Shown: positions 7,667 to 16,490, counted from the stretch's first letter. The stretch: DNA of 34,739 bases from JASGKO01 sp049840595 (GCA_049840595.1 JASGKO010000030.1:1-34739), one strand, 5' to 3'. Program-made: numbers and translations. Notes: a model not told the origin generated them from the sequence alone.

Positions 7667-10111
7667 ATGCCGCGCAAAGCCACCAGCAACCATTGGAATG
7701 AAGTGACCGGGCTCGCCCTGCTCATTGGGGGCACGCTGCTGTTTTTCGCCCTGGTCTCCTATACGCCGCGGGATGTGCCGGACTGGTTTCCGCTAAGCTC
7801 GACCTCTTCGTCGTCCCATCATACCACGCAGAATTTCATCGGCCCGGTGGGTGCGCTGCTGGCCTGCACGCTGTATTTCTTCCTCGGCGCGGGCTCCTAT
7901 CTTTTCACGGCGGTGCTGCTGGGGTGCGGCGCGGCCAAGCTGATTTCCGGGGCACAACAGCTCCGCCCCCGCATTCCCTGGATGGCGGTGTTCGTCCTCT
8001 CGGGGGCCTGCCTGCTGCAATGGCAGCCGTGGCTGATGCGTACCTGGCCGCATGAGATGAATACACGCGGCCCGGGCGGATTGATCGGTTTCTGGCTCGG
8101 GCGCGGAGTGTTCGAGCACCTGGTCGGCTGGCTGGGCTCGGGCCTGTTGCTGGCCGGGGTTTACCTGATTTCGTTGATTTACCTCACGGGCATTCATCCG
8201 ATCCAACTGCTCCGCGCGGCGCTGGCGCAGCCGGGGATCTGGCTCGAACGCCATCGCGCCGAGAAGCTGGCCCGGGCGGATGAACGCGAGCGACTGGCCC
8301 TGGAGGAGAAGCGGCTCGCCCGCGAGGCAAAGAAGCTGGAGAAGAAACTGACCAGAAAGGGCGTGCCGGTGCCGGAAGTGGAGCCGGAGGAGGAGGAGGA
8401 AGACGAGCCATTGATAAAGCGCCCCGCCCCGCAGATCATCGATACGGCGGCACTCCCCGCCAAGAAACCGGTGAAAGCCGAAGCTAAATTGAAACCGGAA
8501 GAGCAACCGCATTTCGATAATTACCAGCTTCCAGATCTCGATCTGCTTGATCCGATTGACGAATCGAGTCGTGAAGCTGCCGATCCCGAGGAATTGCGGG
8601 CCACCCAGCAGCAGATTATTGAGACGCTGGCCGAATTCGGAATCAGTGTCGCACCGGGAGATATTACGAAGGGGCCGGTCATCACTCGTTACGAAGTCTA
8701 TCCTGCCAAAGGGGTTCGCGTGGATCGCATCGTGAGCGCCGAGCGCGATCTGGCCCGCGCCACCCGCGCAGTCCGCATCAACATTCTCGCTCCCATCCCT
8801 GGAAAGGATACGGTTGGCATCGAAATTCCGAACCAGAAAAAGACCAAGGTCTCCTTCCGCGAATTGCTCGATTCTGACGACTGGACACAGACAAAGGCGG
8901 CGATTCCGCTCGCGCTTGGCAAGGACGTCTATGGCAAGACGATCATCGCCGATCTGGCCAAGATGCCGCACTTGCTCGTCGCGGGCACGACCGGCTCCGG
9001 CAAATCGGTGTGCATCAACGCGATTATCGCGAGCATTCTCTACAAGTTCTCCCCCGAAGACATCCGGCTGGTGATGATCGACCCTAAGGTGGTGGAAATG
9101 CAGGTTTATAACACGCTGCCCCATCTAGTGGTACCGGTGGTAACCGACCCCAAGAAGGTGCTGCTCGCCCTGCGCTGGGTCGTGACAGAGATGGACAAGC
9201 GGTATGATGTTTTTGGCGCCGTCGGGGTGCGCAATATTGCCACCTTCAACGCCCGGCCCCAGAAAAAGACGCAGGCCGAGCTGGACGCGGAGAAAGCGGC
9301 TAAGGCAGCCGCGAAAGCCGCCGAAGCTCCCAAGGAAGAAGAACCGAAGGAAATCGACTTCAGCGACATGGACGACGAGGAGCTGTTCGAAGTCGAGGCA
9401 CAGAAGCCGAAAGTCACGGTGCCCCGCGACGAGGAGCTCATCATTCCCGACAAGATGCCTTACATCGTGGTGATTGTGGACGAATTGGCAGACCTGATGC
9501 TGACCGCTCCAGCGGATGTGGAGGACGCCATTGCCCGCCTCACCCAAAAGGCACGCGCGGCCGGCATCCACATCATCGTCGCCACCCAAACCCCGCGGGC
9601 TCAGGTGATTACCGGCGTGATCAAGGCGAACATCCCGAGCCGCATCGCCTTCCAGGTGGCGTCGCCGCTGGATTCCCGGGTGATCCTGGACGAGAACGGC
9701 GCGGAGAAACTGCTTGGCCAGGGCGACATGCTGTATCTGCCTCCCGGCACCTCGCGGATGAGCCGGGCGCAAGGCGTGCTGGTGACGGATGAGGAAATCC
9801 GGCAGGTCGTGGAATTCTGCTCCGCGCAAAGCGAACCGGCCTTTGTAAACGACATTCACGAGAAGCTGCAGACCGGCGGCACGCCCGAGGAAGAACTGAG
9901 CGAGGAAGATGAGGAACTGGTGCAAAAATGCATCGAAATCATGCGCCAGGAGAAGAAGGCGAGCACCTCGCTTTTCCAGCGCCGGTTGCGCCTGGGCTAC
10001 ACCCGGGCGGCACGAGTGGTTGACATCCTCGAACAACGTGGTTACGTGGCGCCCGGCGAAGGCGCAAAGCCACGCGAAATCCTCGTGGATCTCGATTCAC
10101 TGGTACATTAA
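7667..10111 (+). CDS. ftsK: DNA translocase FtsK/SpoIIIE with a charged insertion in the motor domain
   Basis: This is the septum-anchored ATP-driven DNA pump that clears chromosome termini and activates XerCD recombination. The N-terminal roughly 190 residues hold four to five hydrophobic segments. A charged linker (about 200-300) contains acidic and Lys/Arg-rich runs. The motor shows Walker A GTTGSGKSV near residue 440, Walker B VVIVDELADL near 602 and the downstream ATQTPRAQVITGVIKANIPSR block. The C-terminal gamma winged helix (LFQRRLRLGYTRAARVVDILEQRG) binds KOPS-type sites. Between Walker A and B, after NIATFNARPQ, there is an insertion of about 55 residues (529-585) made of Lys/Ala then Asp/Glu. 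ATG 7667 is supported by the open upstream region and MPRKATSNHWNEV start. rodZ follows after 15 bp. Confidence 0.96.
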   Translation: MPRKATSNHWNEVTGLALLIGGTLLFFALVSYTPRDVPDWFPLSSTSSSSHHTTQNFIGPVGALLACTLYFFLGAGSYLFTAVLLGCGAAKLISGAQQLRPRIPWMAVFVLSGACLLQWQPWLMRTWPHEMNTRGPGGLIGFWLGRGVFEHLVGWLGSGLLLAGVYLISLIYLTGIHPIQLLRAALAQPGIWLERHRAEKLARADERERLALEEKRLAREAKKLEKKLTRKGVPVPEVEPEEEEEDEPLIKRPAPQIIDTAALPAKKPVKAEAKLKPEEQPHFDNYQLPDLDLLDPIDESSREAADPEELRATQQQIIETLAEFGISVAPGDITKGPVITRYEVYPAKGVRVDRIVSAERDLARATRAVRINILAPIPGKDTVGIEIPNQKKTKVSFRELLDSDDWTQTKAAIPLALGKDVYGKTIIADLAKMPHLLVAGTTGSGKSVCINAIIASILYKFSPEDIRLVMIDPKVVEMQVYNTLPHLVVPVVTDPKKVLLALRWVVTEMDKRYDVFGAVGVRNIATFNARPQKKTQAELDAEKAAKAAAKAAEAPKEEEPKEIDFSDMDDEELFEVEAQKPKVTVPRDEELIIPDKMPYIVVIVDELADLMLTAPADVEDAIARLTQKARAAGIHIIVATQTPRAQVITGVIKANIPSRIAFQVASPLDSRVILDENGAEKLLGQGDMLYLPPGTSRMSRAQGVLVTDEEIRQVVEFCSAQSEPAFVNDIHEKLQTGGTPEEELSEEDEELVQKCIEIMRQEKKASTSLFQRRLRLGYTRAARVVDILEQRGYVAPGEGAKPREILVDLDSLVH

Positions 10112-10126
10112 CCGCCGCCCTTTTCC

Positions 10127-10858
10127 ATGGTTCACTCCGTAGGTCAAAAATTGAAGCACGCCCGTCTCGCGAAGAACATCACCGTCGAGCAGGCCGCGCA
10201 TGCCACGAAGATCCGCGCCGAACGCATTCGCGACCTGGAGGTGGACGATTTCACGAACTTCCCCAACCTCACCTACGCCAAGGGCTTCCTGGTCATCTAT
10301 GCGAAGTATCTCGGCGTGGATGTCTCCGACTTCACCGGGACGCTCGTCGGCGCGCGCAATGTGGGCGTGGAGGATTACGAATACCTGCAAAAGGCCGCGC
10401 CGCGCTCCGATGTGAGCACCCGCCCAACGACCAAAAGCTCACCCTGGCCCGTGTTGTTGGGCCTGGGGATGGCTTTCATGGTCATCGTCGGCGTCTTCAT
10501 CGTGCCGAAGCTCTGGCAGATCGGCGATCTCGATACCGGCAAAGCATCCCCCTCCCCCAGCCCGACGGCTTTGGAAGAACCGACCGCTACTCCCGCCATG
10601 GTGGCCGTGCATCCGCCAATCAGCACTCCATCTCCTGTTTCCACGCCAGCCACTCCGATTCCCGTCATTCGGGCGGAACCCGTGCAAACCCCGGCCCCGG
10701 AAATCACCATCGCCACGCCCCCCTCGGCGACGGCAACGCCCACGCCCGAGGCTTCCGTGGAAGTCCGCCGGGCCGAACCGGTTAACCCGCTGCCGGTCGC
10801 CACGCCTTCCGCCACGCCCGCTCCCAATTCGCTCATCACCCTTCCACCACAGCACTGA
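10127..10858 (+). CDS. rodZ: RodZ-like helix-turn-helix membrane protein with Pro/Thr-rich tail
   Basis: The N-terminal domain (residues 1-75: GQKLKHARLAKNITVEQAAHATKIRAERIRDLE) is the HTH of RodZ that contacts MreB in the cytosol. One membrane helix follows at about 107-127 (VLLGLGMAFMVIVGVFIVP). The periplasmic part is a low-complexity stretch of Pro, Thr, Ser and Ala with repeated TP, and I see no C-terminal RodZ beta domain (DUF4115), so this is a short form. RodZ links MreB to wall elongation and shape. It starts 15 bp after ftsK and is probably co-transcribed with it; rimO follows after 68 bp. The HTH identification is firm; use of the symbol rests on architecture. Confidence 0.8.
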   Translation: MVHSVGQKLKHARLAKNITVEQAAHATKIRAERIRDLEVDDFTNFPNLTYAKGFLVIYAKYLGVDVSDFTGTLVGARNVGVEDYEYLQKAAPRSDVSTRPTTKSSPWPVLLGLGMAFMVIVGVFIVPKLWQIGDLDTGKASPSPSPTALEEPTATPAMVAVHPPISTPSPVSTPATPIPVIRAEPVQTPAPEITIATPPSATATPTPEASVEVRRAEPVNPLPVATPSATPAPNSLITLPPQH

Positions 10859-10926
10859 TTTTTTCGGTCGCGGCTTGAACTAAAGGCCGCGGCGCTTCCT
10901 CCGTCTGTTTCCCAGTTCCATCGCCC

Positions 10927-12357
10927 ATGAAAACCACCGCTCCCACCAAAGTAGGCATCATCAGCCTTGGCTGCGCCAAGAATCTGGTGGATGCGGAGAT
11001 CATGCTCGGCGGCGTGCTGCAGCAAGGCATGCAAATCACCTCCGATGCGGAAGACGCCGACGTGTTGATCGTAAACACCTGCGCGTTCATCGACTCGGCC
11101 AAGGAGGAAAGCATCGAGGCGATTCTGGAAGCCCATCAACAGCGCGGCCTGCGCAAGAAGGCGGGGCAAAAGCTGATCGTGAGCGGTTGCATGGCCCAGC
11201 GCTTTTCCAAGGAGCTGGTGCAGGAAATGCCCGAGGTGGATGCCTTTATCGGGCTCGATCAAGTGGCGCAAACGGGCGACATCATCAGCCAGGTTTTGAA
11301 TCGCCCTTCGGCCCCTGAGCACGCGGCTGATCCCGAGGTGGAGCAGGCGCTGGCCAACGACCAGTGGCAGCCGCTGAATCTCGTCACCCGCAAGCCGGTT
11401 TACATCCCCGATTACGATACGCCACGCTTCCGACTCACCCCGGCGCACACCGCCTATGTGAAGATCGCGGAGGGCTGCAATCATCCCTGCTCCTTCTGCG
11501 TCATCCCGCAGATGCGCGGCAAGCACCGCAGCCGCACGATCGATTCGGTCGCGGCCGAAGTGCGCGGCCTGGTCAAGGAAGGCGTGAAAGAGCTCAACCT
11601 GATCAGCCAGGACACGACCTATTTCGGCATGGATCTTTGGGACGAAAAAGCCGGCCCACGCCAGCAGGTGGATTCCTCCCGGGGCCCGACCCTCACCAAG
11701 CTGCTGCATACGCTCGACACCATCGAGGGCGATTTCTGGCTGCGCCTGCTTTACACGCACCCGGCCCACTGGAGCGACGAATTGATCGCCGCGATCGCCG
11801 GTAGCAAGAAGATCGCACGCTATGTGGATATGCCGCTGCAGCACATCCACCCGCGCATGCTGGAACTGATGCGCCGTGAGACGAGCAGTGAGCATATTGA
11901 AAATCTTGTGACCCGCATTCGCGCCGGCATCCCCGGGATTTCCCTGCGCACGACCTTCATCGTCGGTTTCCCGGGCGAGACGGACGAGGAGTTCGAGTAT
12001 CTGCTCGATTTCATCGAGCGCACCCGCTTCGAGCGCCTCGGCGTCTTCATGTATTCGCAGGAGGAAGGCTCCCGCGCCGCCAAGATGGCCGAGCAAGTGC
12101 CCACGAAGATCAAGCAAGCGCGTTTCAAAAAAGCGATGAAGCTCCAGCAAAAGATCGCTCGCGAAATCGCCGAGGCCCAGATCGGCAAGACGATCCGCGT
12201 GCTGGTGGAAAAGCCGCTCGCCGGTCGCGCCGAAGCCGACGCGCCCGACGTGGACACGCAGGTCATTTTCTCCAAGCCCGCGCCGGTGGACGAGTTCGTC
12301 CTCGCCCGCGTGACTGGAACGCAAGGCTACGACCTGCTGGCCGAGCCGCTGGATTAA
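10927..12357 (+). CDS. rimO: ribosomal protein uS12 (S12) methylthiotransferase RimO
   Basis: This radical-SAM enzyme adds a methylthio group to an Asp of ribosomal protein S12. The N-terminal MTTase domain shows SLGCAKN (Cys16), NTCAFID (Cys52) and SGCMAQ (Cys88), which bind one [4Fe-4S] cluster. The radical SAM motif CNHPCSFC (Cys184, Cys188, Cys191) binds the second. IPQMRGKHRSR is the RimO-type signature that separates it from MiaB. The C-terminal TRAM region ends GTQGYDLLAEPLD. At 476 aa it is longer than the typical roughly 440 because of insertions before the SAM domain (about residues 125-165) and after MDLWDEKAG. The ATG at 10927 gives MKTTAPTKVGIISLGCAKN, a normal start. Confidence 0.96.
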   Translation: MKTTAPTKVGIISLGCAKNLVDAEIMLGGVLQQGMQITSDAEDADVLIVNTCAFIDSAKEESIEAILEAHQQRGLRKKAGQKLIVSGCMAQRFSKELVQEMPEVDAFIGLDQVAQTGDIISQVLNRPSAPEHAADPEVEQALANDQWQPLNLVTRKPVYIPDYDTPRFRLTPAHTAYVKIAEGCNHPCSFCVIPQMRGKHRSRTIDSVAAEVRGLVKEGVKELNLISQDTTYFGMDLWDEKAGPRQQVDSSRGPTLTKLLHTLDTIEGDFWLRLLYTHPAHWSDELIAAIAGSKKIARYVDMPLQHIHPRMLELMRRETSSEHIENLVTRIRAGIPGISLRTTFIVGFPGETDEEFEYLLDFIERTRFERLGVFMYSQEEGSRAAKMAEQVPTKIKQARFKKAMKLQQKIAREIAEAQIGKTIRVLVEKPLAGRAEADAPDVDTQVIFSKPAPVDEFVLARVTGTQGYDLLAEPLD

Positions 12358-12493
12358 GTCCACAGGACCAGCGCATCAGCCTTCGCCAAGGCGAGAAAGA
12401 GTCACCTGACAGCAGGGCGAGCACAAATGATCCGCCTGATCCCCAAGCTCTCTGCCGATCGGCTTCGCCCGGAACAATACCCGCCCGGTTTCC

Positions 12494-13186
12494 TCAGTGC
12501 GGCTCGCCCTTGATCTGGATCTTGATCTGCCGCGAGAGGATCCACTTCACGCCAAACATATCCATCGTGGCCTTGAGCGCGCGGTTGCCGAAGCCGTATT
12601 TGCTCACGCCAGCGGTGCGCGGGCGGTGGTTGACCGGGATTTCCACGATCTTATAGCCACCCCCCTTGATCAGCGCGGGAATGAAACGGTGCATGCCGTA
12701 GAAGGGCACGAGCGCGCTGCGGCACTCACGGCGCATCGCCTTGAGCGTGCAGCCGGTATCGCGCACGCCATCGCCGGTAAAGCGGCTGCGCACGAAATTC
12801 GCAATGCGGCTCTGGATGCGCTTGAAGGTGGTATCCTTGCGATTGGCGCGGTAGCCGCAGGCGAGATCGGCGCCCTTTTCGATTTCGGCAATCAGACGCG
12901 TGATATCCGCTGGATCGTTTTGCAGATCGCCATCGAGGAGCGCGATGATTTCGCCGCGCGCGGCCATGATCCCCGCATACATCGCGGCGCTCTGGCCGGT
13001 GTTTTTTACGAACTCGAGCACGCGGACCTCCGGGCGGCGCTCGATGAGAGAAAGGGTGCGGTCGGTGGAGCAGTCGTCCACCAGGATGATCTCATGCTCC
13101 TGGCTGGAAAGGGCGCTGGCGAGTTCACTTTGCAGGCGGGCAATATTGCCTTCCTCATTATAGAGCGGGATGACGACGGAGAGCAT
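12494..13186 (-). CDS. GT2 family glycosyltransferase, DPM1/ArnC-like (polyprenyl-phosphate sugar transferase)
   Basis: The GT-A fold starts MLSVVIPLYNEEGNI and has DDCSTDRT and the metal/nucleotide-sugar motif LLDGDLQNDPADI, typical of DPM1-, ArnC- and GtrB-type enzymes that move a sugar from a nucleotide to polyprenyl phosphate on the cytosolic face. The segment VRDTGCTLKAMRRE, then HRFIPAL and NHRPRTAGVSKYG, fits the same subfamily. At 230 aa it lacks the C-terminal membrane helices of ArnC, so it is probably peripheral. It starts 9 bp after the ArnT-like gene stop in the same operon. Together the genes suggest that this enzyme charges undecaprenyl phosphate and the GT-C enzyme uses the product. 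The sugar is unknown. Confidence 0.88.
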   Translation of the reverse strand: MLSVVIPLYNEEGNIARLQSELASALSSQEHEIILVDDCSTDRTLSLIERRPEVRVLEFVKNTGQSAAMYAGIMAARGEIIALLDGDLQNDPADITRLIAEIEKGADLACGYRANRKDTTFKRIQSRIANFVRSRFTGDGVRDTGCTLKAMRRECRSALVPFYGMHRFIPALIKGGGYKIVEIPVNHRPRTAGVSKYGFGNRALKATMDMFGVKWILSRQIKIQIKGEPH

Positions 13187-13195
13187 GAAAAATGG

Positions 13196-14962
13196 TTAAA
13201 GCGGGAGACTATGGTAGCCGTGGCAGGCAAAAATGCGAATGCTTCTGAGCGGAAGCCCGCGGCGCGTCTCGTCGAACTGAGCGACGAGCTCGGTGGTCTG
13301 GAAGCTTTCCTTGAGCGAATTTGGAACGTGGTTCTCATCACGATCGGTGATGTAAAGGGCATCGCGACCGTAGAATAGATTCACCCCTTGCTCCGCGGTG
13401 TAGAATTCATCCAGCGGCAGCGTGGGATTGACCGCCAGCAAGGCAGCGACGAAGCGCTGGCGGGCTTCCAGCGCGTCCTCGGAATCGTCGCCCGGATCCT
13501 GCGGCAACGCTTCCATGGCTTCACCGAGTTCCTTGTGCGAGGGCGAGGCAGGGTCACCGGTCTTGAGCGCGGATTTCGCCACCTCGGTGAGGTCGGTCAT
13601 TTCATCGTAGCGATGCCAGAGCGAATACTGGTTCTCGATGTTCTGCGACTCGGGGATAAAGACCGGCGGGAAACCCGGCATCTCGGCCCGGGCATCGGGC
13701 ATGTAATAAGCCAGCAAGGAACAGACGCCGTAGCTGCAACCGATCAGGAAGACGGGCTTGCCGTTCTTTTGCTCGTAGTCCCGGCGAAATTCGCCAACCT
13801 GCTCGCAGGCGCTCCGCCAGCCGAGCAGCTTACCCCCCGGATCGTAATCGTAGTTCCAGCGGATGCCGGCGCTGCGCGCGAGATCGGTATTGAACATGAG
13901 CGTGGTGAGCAGGATGCCCAGCGCCAGCGCGGAGCCTGCAAACCAGCGCGCCCAGGCCTTCGCATCCCCCAGCTCAAGCCAGATGGCCACGGCGAGAATG
14001 CCCAGACTCACAAAGCCGGGTGCGGTCCAGTTCGGCTCGCCCGCGTGCTTGAAGGCGAGCAGGAAATACATCACCAGCAGCGGCAACGAAAAGGCGAGCA
14101 GGTAGCGGACTTTGAACTGGATCTCCGCCCGCGGCCACGCGCGCCAGATGGCAAAAACGAGGCCGAGAAAAATCAGCGGTGAATAGACGCCTGCATGCTG
14201 TCCCGCGTAGTTGAGGAACTCGGTGGGATGAATGCCAAACGGGGTGTTCAAATTCCCGCGATCGCTCAGGTGCTCCAGCGTGATCCACTCATGCTGCGAA
14301 TTCCAGACGATCGGCGGCAGAGCGAAGGGAATGAACGCCCCCAGCAGCATCCAGAAACCCGGCCGCAGGAATTCACGCCGGTATTTCCGGGTGAGCGACA
14401 GCACGAGGAGGATGGAGACGACTTCGACGACATTGGTGTATTTCGCAAGAAAACCGAATCCGATGAGCACGCCGGTAAACGGCCAGAACCAGGTGAACTG
14501 CGGGCTTTTTTCCAACGCGATCCAAAAGGTGAACAGCGCCGCCGTCCAAAAGAAAATCGAGAGCGGATCGATCGTCATCACGATGCTGCCCACGTTGAAG
14601 ATGGGGATGCAGTTGATCATCACCGCGGTCCAGACCGCGACGCGCTCGTTGTAAAGACGGCGCGCGAGGAAGAAAAGGAGCAGGCTCGTCCCCAGCCCGC
14701 AGAGAGGACTGAAAAAGCGGATGGAGGAAACACTGGGGCCAAAAAGTTCCGTCGCCGTCCGAATCGCGAGGGCGATGCCCGGACCTTTGCTGAAGTACGC
14801 CCAGTCCAGCCGTTGCGACCACTGGTAGTAATAAGCTTCATCGGCAGAGAGCTCGATCTGCCCGGTGAAGACAAGGCGGAGCGCCGTGAGCAGCGCAAGA
14901 AAGATCATCAGCCACGTGCTGCGATTGGTCCAGGGAATGGATTTTTCAACCGATGGGTTCAT
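13196..14962 (-). CDS. ArnT/PMT-like GT-C membrane glycosyltransferase
   Basis: This is a polytopic protein of about 588 aa with roughly 11-12 hydrophobic segments followed by a soluble C-terminal domain. The first periplasmic loop carries ELSADEAYYYQWSQRLDWAY, the acidic GT-C motif of ArnT/RgtA-type enzymes. Next come GPSVSSIRFFSPL, ARRLYNERVAVWTAV and MTIDPLSIFFW, all family-typical. Such enzymes transfer a sugar from a polyprenyl-phosphate carrier to lipid A, a glycan or a protein in the periplasm. I chose ATG 14962 (MNPSVEKSIPW), which overlaps the PAP2 stop by 4 bp; an upstream in-frame extension is unconvincing. The operon with PAP2 and GT2 supports lipid A or polyprenyl-glycan modification. 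Confidence 0.87.
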   Translation of the reverse strand: MNPSVEKSIPWTNRSTWLMIFLALLTALRLVFTGQIELSADEAYYYQWSQRLDWAYFSKGPGIALAIRTATELFGPSVSSIRFFSPLCGLGTSLLLFFLARRLYNERVAVWTAVMINCIPIFNVGSIVMTIDPLSIFFWTAALFTFWIALEKSPQFTWFWPFTGVLIGFGFLAKYTNVVEVVSILLVLSLTRKYRREFLRPGFWMLLGAFIPFALPPIVWNSQHEWITLEHLSDRGNLNTPFGIHPTEFLNYAGQHAGVYSPLIFLGLVFAIWRAWPRAEIQFKVRYLLAFSLPLLVMYFLLAFKHAGEPNWTAPGFVSLGILAVAIWLELGDAKAWARWFAGSALALGILLTTLMFNTDLARSAGIRWNYDYDPGGKLLGWRSACEQVGEFRRDYEQKNGKPVFLIGCSYGVCSLLAYYMPDARAEMPGFPPVFIPESQNIENQYSLWHRYDEMTDLTEVAKSALKTGDPASPSHKELGEAMEALPQDPGDDSEDALEARQRFVAALLAVNPTLPLDEFYTAEQGVNLFYGRDALYITDRDENHVPNSLKESFQTTELVAQFDETRRGLPLRSIRIFACHGYHSLPL

Positions 14963-15609
14963 ACGGAAGGGTGCGGGCGAAGATTCGGATGCAGAGCAAA
15001 GGTCGCCGGGAGAAAACGTGCGCCGAAGCGCTGCCAGAGGGCCTCCGCGAGCCACAGGCAGAGCAGGCCGAGGCCGGTGGCCAGCAGCATGCTGATGATG
15101 ACGTCGCTGGGAAAGTGCGAGCCGACATAGATGCGCGACCAGGCGACCAGCGAGGCCGGGAGATAGAAGAGCCAGCCGAGGCGGAAAAACAGGGTAAAGA
15201 TGAGCGCGATCGAGAAATTATTGAGCACGTGCGCCGAGGGGAACGAATTCCCGCGCGTCGCCATATCGGCCTGGGTGGAGATGCGGATTTTCAACGGCTT
15301 GCCCAGCGCGCGGTAGATCGGCTTGGTATGGGCCAGCTCCACCTGGCGCACGCCGACAAAGGCCTCGTGCGGGCGGGGCCGGTGGACCAGCGACTTGAGC
15401 GGGCCGGCCAGGGTATTCACGACGATCAGCGCCAACACCATCACGCCCAGCATCGCGCGGGAACGAAAGCCGCCCCAGAACGCCATGGCCAGCGCACCGA
15501 TGACCAGCGGCGGCAACCAGAAATCGAAGCTCGACATGATACTCATGAACAAATCCAGCGACGGCGACGTCCACTGTTTATTGATGAGAAAAAGAAGCTT
15601 CTGTTCCAT
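14959..15609 (-). CDS. PAP2 family membrane lipid phosphatase
   Basis: The three PAP2 motifs are present: KSLVHRPRP (KxxxxxxRP), SFPSAH (PSxH) and SRIYVGSHFPSD (SRxxxxxHxxxD), with intervening membrane helices, about 216 aa. These enzymes dephosphorylate lipid phosphates such as undecaprenyl pyrophosphate, phosphatidylglycerophosphate or lipid A (LpxE/LpxF). I took ATG 15609 (MEQKLLFLINKQW); the longer frame upstream overlaps the divergent gene and has no hydrophobic or family sequence. It is the first gene of a three-gene operon with the ArnT-like and GT2 enzymes, overlapping the former as ATGA. The context favours lipid A dephosphorylation or carrier recycling, but the substrate is not determined by sequence. 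Confidence 0.88.
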   Translation of the reverse strand: MEQKLLFLINKQWTSPSLDLFMSIMSSFDFWLPPLVIGALAMAFWGGFRSRAMLGVMVLALIVVNTLAGPLKSLVHRPRPHEAFVGVRQVELAHTKPIYRALGKPLKIRISTQADMATRGNSFPSAHVLNNFSIALIFTLFFRLGWLFYLPASLVAWSRIYVGSHFPSDVIISMLLATGLGLLCLWLAEALWQRFGARFLPATFALHPNLRPHPSV

Positions 15610-15634
15610 GGCTGAAAAGGTGATCGTTACGACG

Positions 15635-16357
15635 ATGCACAGACAAGTAAAGGCGCGAATTATCAGCACCGTGCTGGCGTTGGCGACCGGTGGCCTTTTC
15701 ACCGGCGTAATCGCCAAAGCCCAGGATGGGCAGCCCGACGGCGCGGCCATCCTGCAACGGCTGCGGGACAACGAAATGCAGCAACACCGGACGCTGGCGG
15801 GCGAACTGCGGAATGGCTCGAAGGTTTCGCCCTTCCAACTCGCGTTGAATGGCGGCACGATTCTTTACCAGTTCACCACGCCGCCGCCCTACACCCTCGT
15901 GGTGCACCTGGGCAAGAACAGCTCGCAACTGGACGAGGTCACGCTCGACGGCAAGACGCACGTCAACGGCACCGATTTTGGAACGCTAGTGCGCGGCTCG
16001 GACATTTCTTTCGAGGATGTCGCGATGCGCTTCCTCTACTGGCCCGAGGCCAAGGTGCTGGGCGAGGAGACGAAGACCCTGCGCAAGTGCTGGAAGGTGC
16101 AGGTGACGCCACCGAAGGACGTAAAAACCGTCTATGCCTCGGTACTGGTTTGGATCGACGAGGAATCCGGCGCGATGATGGAAGCGCAGGCTTACGATGC
16201 CGGCGGCAAGCTCGCCACCGCCTTCAAGCTAATCGAGCCGCAGATGATCGGCGGGGTATGGCTGCCCAAGAAAATCCGCATCCAGCGAATGAAAGATGGG
16301 GAGCCGATGGATGGTTCACCGACCTACCTGATCATCGACAAGGTGCTGGATAAATAG
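15635..16357 (+). CDS. LolA-like outer-membrane lipoprotein-sorting domain protein, secreted
   Basis: The N-terminus MHRQVKARIISTVLALATGG followed by LFTGVIAKAQDG is a Sec signal peptide, which favours ATG 15635; an in-frame ATG at 15608 would add nine residues and overlap the PAP2 start. The mature roughly 210 residues resemble the LolA/LppX-like beta fold used for 'outer membrane lipoprotein-sorting protein' families: GGTILYQFTTPPPYTLVVHLG, EDVAMRFLYWPEAKVLGEE, CWKVQVTPP, VLVWIDEESGAMMEAQAYD and a C-terminal PKKIRIQRM strand. It is probably a periplasmic lipid-binding protein. It is divergent from the lipid-modifying operon, which fits an envelope role. Function beyond lipid binding is not assignable. 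Confidence 0.7.
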   Translation: MHRQVKARIISTVLALATGGLFTGVIAKAQDGQPDGAAILQRLRDNEMQQHRTLAGELRNGSKVSPFQLALNGGTILYQFTTPPPYTLVVHLGKNSSQLDEVTLDGKTHVNGTDFGTLVRGSDISFEDVAMRFLYWPEAKVLGEETKTLRKCWKVQVTPPKDVKTVYASVLVWIDEESGAMMEAQAYDAGGKLATAFKLIEPQMIGGVWLPKKIRIQRMKDGEPMDGSPTYLIIDKVLDK

Positions 16358-16430
16358 GGCGGGCGCGTTGCACGAACGGCTCCGTTTTCTCTCGGACGAT
16401 GGAGTCTGGGATCGAGGAGCAAATTTGGGC

Positions 16431-16490
16431 TGCGCCTGCAGGCGGCGATACGTGTCTCGCCGGGAGAAAGCGGCGACGTGTCGCCGCACT
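16431..16490. repeat. REP-like cluster of palindromes in an intergenic gap
   Basis: Three nested palindromes lie in 60 bp: CGCCTGCAGGCG (16433-16444), GGCGA...TCGCC (about 16444-16461) and GCGGCGAC-GT-GTCGCCGC (16470-16487). The rest of the 16358-16507 gap holds nothing else I can name. The composition and the GCGGCGAC...GTCGCCGC core resemble dispersed palindromic repeats I associate with Verrucomicrobiota genomes; whether it recurs in this genome cannot be seen from one window. Confidence 0.5.

Noticed and set aside
7448..7693. Minus-strand 81-codon ORF upstream of ftsK
   Set aside because: It overlaps the promoter gap and ftsK start, with no motif or ribosome binding site.
7793..10036. 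Minus-strand frames opposite ftsK
   Set aside because: They lie antisense to a complete FtsK with Walker motifs and have no independent support.
10375..12363. Minus-strand frame of about 660 codons opposite rimO and rodZ
   Set aside because: It is a shadow of high-GC codon use opposite well-supported genes; the sequence is His/Arg/Leu-rich with no recognisable family.
12358..12493. Possible tRNA or terminator in the convergent rimO/GT2 gap
   Set aside because: There is no cloverleaf pattern; the only inverted repeat (TCGCC-AA-GGCGA) has a two-base loop and no T-run.
14195..15615. Plus-strand frames opposite the ArnT-like and PAP2 genes
   Set aside because: They are shadows: charged low-complexity translations opposite genes with membrane helices and family motifs.
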